From Paracentrotus lividus (Eukaryota; Echinodermata; Echinoidea; Camarodonta; Echinidae), in the NCBI GenBank assembly GCA_940671915.1, contig CALNVZ010003435.1, positions 6,251,803 through 6,315,802 on the forward strand: a DNA stretch of 64,000 nt. Reading direction: 5' to 3'. The position numbers were made by a program, and so were the translations under genes. The notes under the pieces are model-generated. The model did no database searches. It was given only the letters and a program-made list of their open reading frames with translations, and was not told where the DNA came from. Shown here piece by piece: positions 61,601-64,000 of this stretch (positions are counted from its first letter, which is position 1; each line of letters begins with the position of its first letter).

Positions 61601-61745
61601 ACCCACACATAGCGGCCATCTTGAATAATATCGGGTTGGTACAGGATGATATGAATGCGGATGAGACAGAGAAGACTTTCAAGTTAGCCTTGGGGATCCT
61701 ATTAGAAGCTTACGGCAAGGATCACGTCGATGTAGCTACTATCAG
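26836..61745 (+). CDS. Malectin-like/FBA/DUF4062/NACHT/TPR multidomain protein (34 exons, 3' incomplete)
   Basis: Coding exons: 26836-26965, 27272-27340, 27742-28286, 28763-29056, 29700-30035, 30278-30587, 32975-33139, 33486-33628, 34097-34198, 34683-34797, 35301-35407, 36141-36239, 37380-37452, 37799-37896, 38391-38592, 39331-39561, 41103-41371, 42001-42171, 42816-42935, 43559-43696, 44287-44454, 44833-44990, 45540-45709, 52451-52530, 53131-53322, 53713-53846, 54638-54722, 55136-55333, 56004-56141, 56724-56866, 57197-57320, 57988-58133, 59892-60012, 61504-61745. All junctions are GT-AG with matching phases, giving one ~1,938-codon frame still open at the last donor. Domain order: unknown N-terminal region, malectin-like, FBA, DUF4062, NACHT NTPase, helical region, TPR-like repeats. 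The NTPase core resembles NPHP3/TEP1-type STAND proteins, which switch state with nucleotide and often assemble signalling or ciliary complexes. Function here is inferred only. The exon 5/6 junction is the weakest part. Confidence 0.8.
27742..30587 (+). CDS. Exons 3-6: unrecognised ~500-residue N-terminal region
   Basis: Exons 27742-28286, 28763-29056, 29700-30035 and 30278-30587. The protein is Gly/Ser/Trp-rich with alternating hydrophobic positions suggesting beta strands, and recurring cysteines (LLRCGFDG, GGCGVLFEG, LVICSAQP, LVMCSHS, GPCRYALF, CLATGGSD). I see no catalytic motif, transmembrane segment or family I can name. The exon 5 to 6 junction is uncertain: the phase-0 pair gta at 30036 with acceptor ccag at 30274-30277 keeps the frame, whereas the stronger-looking acceptor at 30321 needs phase 2, which no nearby donor offers. 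Exon 6 ends phase 1 at gtaagt, 30588. Confidence 0.65.
29230..29412. mobile_element. MITE with tagacgaattcgg ends
   Basis: About 183 bp bounded by tagacgaattcgg and ccgaattcgtcta, in intron 4. The interior is partly self-complementary (atgcgcagacatacacatgcatagt region). The mirror copy lies at about 17172-17350 in the left arm. Confidence 0.7.
29443..29586. mobile_element. TA-flanked MITE with cagtcgaaactc ends
   Basis: About 144 bp from TA-cagtcgaaactcattataa to ttaaaatgagattccactg-TA. The TA flanks and CAGT termini resemble non-autonomous pogo/Tc1-mariner elements. The mirror copy is near 16998-17144. Confidence 0.65.
31222..31794. mobile_element. MITE-like TIR element in intron 6
   Basis: The left end ctggggcagaattctg pairs with the right end cagaattccgccctggg. 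Internally, repeated ctcttatctctg and gagataagac words occur in both orientations. About 573 bp with no coding sequence. Confidence 0.7.
32058..32111. repeat. (AAT)n microsatellite
   Basis: About 18 uninterrupted AAT units in intron 6, shortly before the splice-site minisatellite. Confidence 0.95.
32215..32990 (+). repeat. 81-82-bp minisatellite of a duplicated 3' splice site
   Basis: Ten units, each with a pyrimidine-containing stretch, ataaccctcag, and then atggagctgatgtatctatt. The AG dinucleotides are at 32241, 32322, 32404, 32486, 32568, 32649, 32730, 32811, 32892 and 32973. Only the last one leads into an open exon (exon 7 at 32975). In the nine upstream units the exon-like part soon diverges (agggagttccctcactttg), and reading on in the exon frame reaches a TAA inside the next unit. 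Confidence 0.95.
32975..35407 (+). CDS. Exons 7-11: malectin-like region
   Basis: Exons 32975-33139, 33486-33628, 34097-34198, 34683-34797 and 35301-35407, about 210 residues. Residues GVAYALNCGGPAYEALNG resemble the first strand of malectin domains (an N/Y-A-x-N-x-GG pattern), and SYVFSTH followed by LPVGEYTLRLYTVGAGL matches the order of the central malectin strands. Malectin proper is an ER lectin for diglucosylated N-glycans. The similarity here is by eye and partial, so sugar binding is not established. Exon 11 ends in a Glu/Gln-rich linker (TPEEQQQETKTKQE). Exons 7 and 11 both open with an NG-A/S-DV motif. Confidence 0.6.
34281..34387. repeat. (GTA)n-type imperfect microsatellite
   Basis: About 35 GTA/GTT-type triplets with scattered interruptions, in intron 9. 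Confidence 0.9.
34633..34666. repeat. (TA)n microsatellite
   Basis: A run of TA dinucleotides ending about 15 bp before the exon 10 acceptor. Its length could affect branch point and polypyrimidine context. Confidence 0.9.
35462..35649. mobile_element. MITE with actgtataag ends
   Basis: Left actgtataagccaatatttt, right aaaataaccacttatacagt, with an interior of cgcgaaa/tttcgcg words in both orientations. A related end (tacgaaaatacctacttatacag) is at about 36590-36612. Confidence 0.7.
36141..39561 (+). CDS. Exons 12-16: F-box-associated (FBA) domain and linker
   Basis: Exons 36141-36239, 37380-37452, 37799-37896, 38391-38592 and 39331-39561. The segment follows the FBA domain of FBXO2/FBXO6-type proteins in order: NLLENASGE (NLLRNPCGE-like), W-x5-G-x5-DGGDG, FITSYMTCTKSQDIDL (matching the SF-x-CRKAQVIDL block), then GGFYSLTVTLLDGNDQML, GWIKESFTFKNYGSGVRTINF and KGWAGHFGICMSGATV. 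FBA domains recognise high-mannose glycoproteins in FBXO2. There, a Tyr-Trp-Lys triad before GW contacts the sugar; here the triad reads Asp-Asp-Lys, so canonical glycan binding is doubtful. No F-box precedes it. Exon 16 continues with a charged helical linker (FLSQLQEEHRDALKF). Confidence 0.85.
38184..38290. mobile_element. Short MITE-like inverted repeat
   Basis: The inverted pair gttttatccgacaaa / tttgtcggataaaac is separated by about 50 bp containing attggctgagag. It lies just upstream of exon 15 in intron 14. Confidence 0.5.
39937..41015. mobile_element. Outer TIR element in intron 16
   Basis: The left end cggcccaaattcttgaaagc with gtctaactttaa pairs with the right end ttaaagttaggcggcttttg and gagaatacgggcc. 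Most of its body is occupied by a second inserted TIR element (39966-40740). Confidence 0.65.
39966..40740. mobile_element. Inner TIR element with ttaaccctaatcagactgg ends
   Basis: The left end ttaaccctaatcagactggg runs into a G-run and gccatcatggcc. The right end is the mirror: gccatcatggcc, a C-run, and ccagtctgattagggttaa. About 775 bp, no coding sequence seen; GC-rich patches occur close to both ends. Confidence 0.75.
41103..43696 (+). CDS. Exons 17-20: DUF4062 domain and following linker
   Basis: Exons 41103-41371, 42001-42171, 42816-42935 and 43559-43696. The motif IRIFVSSTFRDFEEEREVI, then DLRWGITEEQT and CRPYFICLMGDRFGW, is the hallmark of the DUF4062 family found before NACHT domains in NPHP3, TEP1 and NWD proteins. 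Its fold is thought to be related to TIR/Rossmann-like modules, from family knowledge rather than this sequence. The next exons give EVMHGAIRP and IYFYLRSP, also typical of this family's NACHT-proximal linker. Exon 20 is preceded by degenerate tandem copies of its own splice acceptor. The exon 17 acceptor (caatgaag) has a weak pyrimidine tract but is the only in-phase choice seen. Confidence 0.88.
41703..41790. repeat. GAT-rich microsatellite
   Basis: Imperfect gatgatggtgatg-type repeats in intron 17. Confidence 0.85.
42194..42473. mobile_element. MITE with tttaaccctttagcacctag ends
   Basis: Left tttaaccctttagcacctag, right ggtttaggtgctaaaaggtt, about 280 bp, in intron 18. No coding content. 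Confidence 0.65.
43160..43575 (+). repeat. Degenerate tandem copies of the exon 20 splice acceptor
   Basis: Five diverged units (near 43165, 43250, 43310, 43380 and 43465) precede the real acceptor at 43557-43558. Each has tttctcat-ttgtag-like sequence followed by gagaaagagaaattgaaagg-like sequence and then acattgacat. Several have lost the AG (for example ttgcaag, cataaag). Spacing is about 60-95 bp. This is an older version of the arrangement seen before exon 7. Confidence 0.8.
44287..45709 (+). CDS. Exons 21-23: NACHT-type NTPase, Walker A and B
   Basis: Exons 44287-44454, 44833-44990 and 45540-45709. Exon 21 ends with the pre-NACHT segment VYIGRQEYFDYIDNYF, exon 22 carries the P-loop GESGSGKSALVANW, and exon 23 the Walker B-like MIVLDALNQLD. 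This order and the short spacing match the STAND NTPases that bind and hydrolyse ATP/GTP as a switch; NPHP3-type proteins are the nearest I can name. Key Lys and Ser of the P-loop and the Walker B Asp are present, so nucleotide binding is expected. The NACHT domain continues in exon 24, after a large intron containing a DIRS element. Confidence 0.88.
45996..46180 (+). repeat. Left inverted terminal repeat of the DIRS-like element
   Basis: Starts atttacttcaataatcacat and runs to ttcattctga. It is the inverse of 51986-52196 except for the outermost ~20-45 bases, which differ between the two ends. Confidence 0.88.
47466..49400 (+). pseudogene. DIRS gag-like remnant with 162-bp tandem repeats
   Basis: Pro/Gly/Tyr-rich coding remnant starting near 47466 (frames include PPQGYYGYPLGYAQTPPG). 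From about 48480 to 49400 it consists of five or six copies of a ~162-bp unit marked by aagcggggtttcgctccc, tcgcaccagaggtgacggg and ggcctggtctcaac. 162 bp is 54 codons, so the repeat was frame-neutral. Indels now put successive copies in different frames. It probably corresponds to the first (structural) frame of the element; no conserved gag domain was identified. Confidence 0.6.
49531..50640 (+). pseudogene. DIRS reverse transcriptase / RNase H remnant
   Basis: Contains DDWLLVANSRERL, the YxDD-box neighbourhood of DIRS-type reverse transcriptases with the first position changed (LPDD), preceded by an RT-like segment and followed by SIFTDQRHSRLG, which looks like a decayed RNase H start. Further downstream, in shifted frames, CEAWRPYIN and PLVLAKSEDGAWMIL fit the rest of the polyprotein. 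Several indels and stops interrupt it. Confidence 0.65.
50656..51780 (+). pseudogene. DIRS tyrosine recombinase remnant
   Basis: Frames include MAGSRRESTLTVYNSRLAAF and YRSAIAAI, resembling the N-terminal core-binding part of DIRS/phage-type recombinases. Later fragments read as LSTASFQHLT and GISASWAF in broken frames, the region where catalytic Arg/His residues normally lie. At least four frame breaks are visible, so the catalytic domain cannot be intact. The order RT, RNase H, recombinase supports DIRS over LTR elements. Confidence 0.6.
51839..51930. repeat. Internal complementary region (ICR) of the DIRS-like element
   Basis: The first half, gtaagagagggtcatgtgat to tgaagtaaat, is the exact complement of the element's left end. 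The second half, ttagtaaaattagcactaat to ctctcttac, is the exact complement of its right end. The halves meet around 51870 with a 2-3 base overlap, which pins the element ends at about 45996 and 52196. Confidence 0.9.
51986..52196 (-). repeat. Right inverted terminal repeat of the DIRS-like element
   Basis: Starts tcagaatgaagatatatgcc and ends gtgctaattttactaat. Inverse of the left repeat, with a ~27-bp longer AT-rich extremity. Confidence 0.88.
52451..55333 (+). CDS. Exons 24-28: NACHT C-terminal part and helical region
   Basis: Exons 52451-52530, 53131-53322, 53713-53846, 54638-54722 and 55136-55333. Exon 24 (SWLPMDLPINVQMLLSTLPGE) gives the NACHT segment after Walker B, ending in the LP-x-NV-x-LLSTLPG pattern common in NPHP3-like proteins. 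Exon 25 carries a GL-x-EKERLEIITGYM segment and NPLYLKALLDE, the typical arginine-finger/GxP-region neighbourhood. Exons 27-28 (WCSHRGMSENELLTLLK, FYLSLEENLINRNGLVNFFHDHLRQAV) match the winged-helix-like region before the C-terminal repeats, including the FxHDHLRxAV motif. Confidence 0.85.
54098..54588. mobile_element. TA-flanked MITE with cagtctgtgtcaaa ends
   Basis: Left TA-cagtctgtgtcaaataaaat, right attttttttttacacagactg-TA (interior ends atggtaca / tgtaccat). About 491 bp in intron 26. The TA duplication and CAGT ends fit a non-autonomous Tc1/mariner-like element. Confidence 0.75.
55783..55860 (-). mobile_element. tRNA-derived SINE-like fragment
   Basis: On the minus strand the segment contains a polymerase III B box (ggttcgaatcc) within gaagtcctgggttcgaatcc, preceded by a weak A-box region. 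A full tRNA cloverleaf with matching acceptor stem cannot be drawn. It lies in intron 28. Confidence 0.5.
56004..61745 (+). CDS. Exons 29-34: C-terminal TPR-like repeats (continues beyond window)
   Basis: Exons 56004-56141, 56724-56866, 57197-57320, 57988-58133, 59892-60012 and 61504-61745. The predicted protein is all helical with TPR-type spacing: LIELGNVCLKQGNFQAAEEHLEDAL is a near-canonical repeat, QGNVDLAKKLLMRA and LGEILYDQSRLEEAVACH follow, and the last exon gives IAAILNNIGLVQDDMNADET with KLALGILLEAYGKDHVDVA, which fits the TPR/kinesin light chain-like pattern in NPHP3-family proteins. These repeats usually bind partners or autoinhibit the NTPase. The frame is open (phase 2) at the donor at 61746; no further exon is recognisable before the window ends. 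Confidence 0.78.
57728..57800 (-). mobile_element. tRNA-derived SINE-like or tRNA pseudogene
   Basis: On the minus strand: ggtggcttagagcgtagtgg (A-box-like), then gtccgcctcatgaacaagag and catgggtttgaaccctggca (B-box-like). The arrangement and spacing are tRNA-like, but the anticodon stem and acceptor stem do not pair properly. It lies in intron 31. Confidence 0.55.
58406..59544. mobile_element. hAT-like non-autonomous element with zinc-finger remnant
   Basis: Ends catagctgccaac / gttggcagctatg, flanked by a 6-bp direct repeat ctgaaa (58400-58405 and 59545-59550). The plus-strand region 58860-59020 reads as a broken BED/TTF-type zinc-finger segment (AFCTIC, then a histidine-containing DIVLHTKSK), a domain common at the N terminus of hAT transposases or genes derived from them. 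The frame is interrupted. It lies in intron 32. Confidence 0.6.
60238..60744. mobile_element. MITE with aaaggggaagttcaccctgg ends
   Basis: Left ttaaaggggaagttcaccct, right cacggtgaactttcccttta. About 507 bp. The interior is nearly self-complementary (ttttaaaaaatgcagaaaaa versus the matching region near 60690-60715, and two gtgatgtcatgtg/cacatgacgtcac blocks), so the whole element could fold as a hairpin. In intron 33. Confidence 0.75.
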
Positions 61746-62590
61746 GTGAGTCATGACGGAGCTAGACTTTAAAGTCATTCTTTTGCAGGATCTTGCATTT
61801 TCATAACCTGAATGTACAGAGGTGCTAACCAGTTCAATTTTATCATATTTATTATGATGAAGAAAGTAAAATATGGCAACCCAATTCCCGCATGCACCTC
61901 CTTCTCCTTATGAATCTATACTGGTCAATTTTTCACATTTCTGTATGCAACTGATATGGAACATCTTAAACCTGACAGAGAGAATAACTTTTGCCACAAC
62001 TATTTTGCCTAATCAATGAGTCTACAACTCACTTATTGCAAATTCTAGAACTTTAGAGCATTATTTGGCCATTAAAAGGATGCAGTAACATTGAATGATA
62101 TTCAAATGGCAATTTTTTTTTATTTAGCTCATTTTTGCCAATATAGGTTAGTCCGGCATCTCTTTAAAATTGCAGGCTAATTGCTTGCTTTACCTTCGAG
62201 ATATCAATGATTTCATACTCTAATTTTCAAAAACGTTACCAGATGCTTTTCAAACCAGGTACATTTCAACGTAGCACAATGTACTATGCATTTCCTGTCG
62301 TGAAGTCCCCATCCCTACAGGGCTGCGAAGCTCACAACAGACAAGTAGTAAATTAACTCTTGCTTAGCCTTGTATGTTTTCATTGTTTTGAGATAGTGAA
62401 TGACTTCTATTTGATCTGAAACTTTCAGTAGTTTAGTTTTACTGTCAGAGAAATATAATTTTATATTATATATCTTATAATAATAAGGTTTAAATGGCAT
62501 GCAGCAGCAAGAGAAAGGGATTATTTGTGTACCTATAATTAAAATAAATGCCAGTAAAGTTCTTGAGCTCTTTTCATTACATAATAAAGA
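61746..62590. other. Intron 34 or 3' region, nothing recognised
   Basis: Follows the exon 34 donor (caggtgagt). AT-rich, with no exon or repeat terminus identified. Confidence 0.5.
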
Positions 62591-62599
62591 TACTAATAG

Positions 62600-64000
62600 A
62601 GCGGGTGCCCAGGGGGGTCACCCTAGCAGGAAAGGAAACCAATTTTCCTGTGTATAGATGTAAAGATTGCATCGTCGCATATGAGGAATCGGTCGTCTGG
62701 CATGTTCTATGGTGGGTATGGCCAGGGGGAGGCCCAAGTGGTCACAAAATGAGCTAGATCACCAGAAAAGGAACCCTAAGAAACCTATATGAAAAGATTC
62801 GCCATAGTCCAGAGGTAAAAGGAATGAACAATGCAAGACGATCTAAGTGGTGAAAAGTGCCCGCCAGACGCCCCAAAGGGCACCCCAAAAATGAGCTAGA
62901 TCAGCAGAAAAGAAACCCTAAGAAACCTACATCAAAAGATTCGCCATAGTCCAGAGATAAAGGAATAAACAATGCCAGACGATCTAAGTGGTGGAAAGTG
63001 CCCGCCAGACGCCCCAGTGCCAAAATTCAGAATAATGAGCTAGATCAGCAGGAAAGGAAACCCTAGAAACCTATATGAAAGATTCGCCATAGTCAAGAGG
63101 TAAAGGAATGAACAATGCCAGACGATTTAAGTGGTGGAAGTGCCCGCCAGACCCCCAAGGGCCCCTCAAAAATGAGCTAGGTCAGCAGAAAAAGAAACCC
63201 TAAGAAACCTACATCAAAAGATTTGCCATAGTCAGAGATAAGGAATGAATAATGCCAGACGATCTAAATGGTGGAAAGTGCCCGCCAGACGCCCCCAAAG
63301 TGCCAAAATTCGATAATGAGCTAGATCAGCAAAGAAGGAACAGTAAAAACCTATATGAACAGATTGGCCATAGTCAGAGATAAGGAATGAACATGCCAGA
63401 CGATTTAAATGGTGGAAATGCCCGCCAGACGCCACTAAAGTGCCAACATTCAGAATACTGAGCTACATTAGTTTGGAAAGGAAGCCCTCCAGACGCCCCA
63501 AAGGACCCAAAATAATGAGCTAGATCAGCCACAAATGAACCCTAAGAAACGTATATGAAAAGATTGCCAAAGGGGCCAAAAAAAAAATTGAGCCAGATCA
63601 GCCAGAAAGGATCGAAGCCCCGTTAAACAAATGGGAAATCGCTTGGAAGACACCAACTGATACACAAATGGACCGATGCCAGACGATTTAAGTGGCGGAA
63701 AGTGCCCGCCAGACGCCACTAAAGTGCCAAAATTCAGAGTACTGAGCTACATTAGTTGGAAAGGAAACCTACGAAACATACTTAAAATATTCCCCATAGT
63801 TCAGAGATACAAATGATATCGCCGAACGATTTTAAATGGTGGTAAGTGCCTGCCTGACGCCCCCGAAGAGGGTCTAGAAATTGAACTAGATCAGCTGGAA
63901 AGGAAACCCTGTGAAAGTCCACATAATTATAAATGACCAAGGCCAGTTTAAAGTGTAAATGGACGAGAGTGCCATCCAGACGCCCCAAAAGTGGGATCCC
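62600..64000. repeat. ~142-bp tandem satellite array, continuing past the window
   Basis: Units are marked by atgagctagatcagcagaaa, aaccctaagaaacctatatg, agattcgccatagtc and gtgcccgccagacgcc. The gagctaga mark occurs at 62751, 62893, 63037, 63174, 63318 and 63460 (spacing 137-144), then in more degenerate copies to the end. The first diverged unit starts near 62600. Apparent minus-strand open frames here are the repeat read through and are not genes. Confidence 0.9.

Noticed and set aside
62600-64000. Minus-strand open frames of 64-68 codons
   Set aside because: They are periodic readings of the satellite unit.

Overview
The window looks like a stretch of animal nuclear genome, most likely a marine invertebrate and plausibly a sea urchin. 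It is AT-rich, with short exons split by GT-AG introns, frequent acatgta-type words in introns, many inverted-repeat transposable elements, and gene families typical of invertebrate deuterostomes. The organism call is an inference from style, not from a marker gene.

Layout. Positions 1-4416 hold no gene I can recognise, but include a 563-bp tandem duplication. A complete three-exon RecQ-like DNA helicase gene lies on the minus strand (11737 down to 4417). Its two introns carry nested fold-back repeats, and its start is preceded by CCAAT, CRE and YY1-like sites. From 11.8 to 16 kb is intergenic DNA with two nested inverted-repeat elements, ending in a 25-N assembly gap. Positions 16016-30582 form a giant imperfect palindrome with two ~7.1-kb arms. 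The right arm carries the promoter region and first six coding exons of a large plus-strand gene. The left arm carries broken mirror copies of the same exons and begins exactly at the assembly gap.

The main content is that plus-strand gene, running from 26836 to at least 61745 and probably beyond the window. I could chain 34 coding exons with compatible splice phases into one open frame of about 1,938 codons. In order the protein has: a short lysine-rich N terminus with a possible myristoylation signal, ~520 residues I do not recognise, a malectin-like region, an F-box-associated (FBA) domain, a DUF4062 domain of the NPHP3/TEP1 type, a NACHT-type P-loop NTPase, a helical segment, and C-terminal TPR-like repeats. 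I know of no described protein with malectin-like and FBA modules in front of a DUF4062-NACHT-TPR core. It resembles an innate-immunity or quality-control sensor of the STAND class. This is the strongest candidate for something undescribed.

Two introns of this gene (before exons 7 and 20) contain tandem copies of their own 3' splice site plus the first bases of the exon. A third holds a 6.2-kb GC-rich, decayed DIRS-like tyrosine-recombinase retrotransposon with diagnostic inverted termini and an internal complementary region. Many introns carry short terminal-inverted-repeat elements and tRNA-derived SINE-like fragments. The window ends in a ~142-bp tandem satellite.
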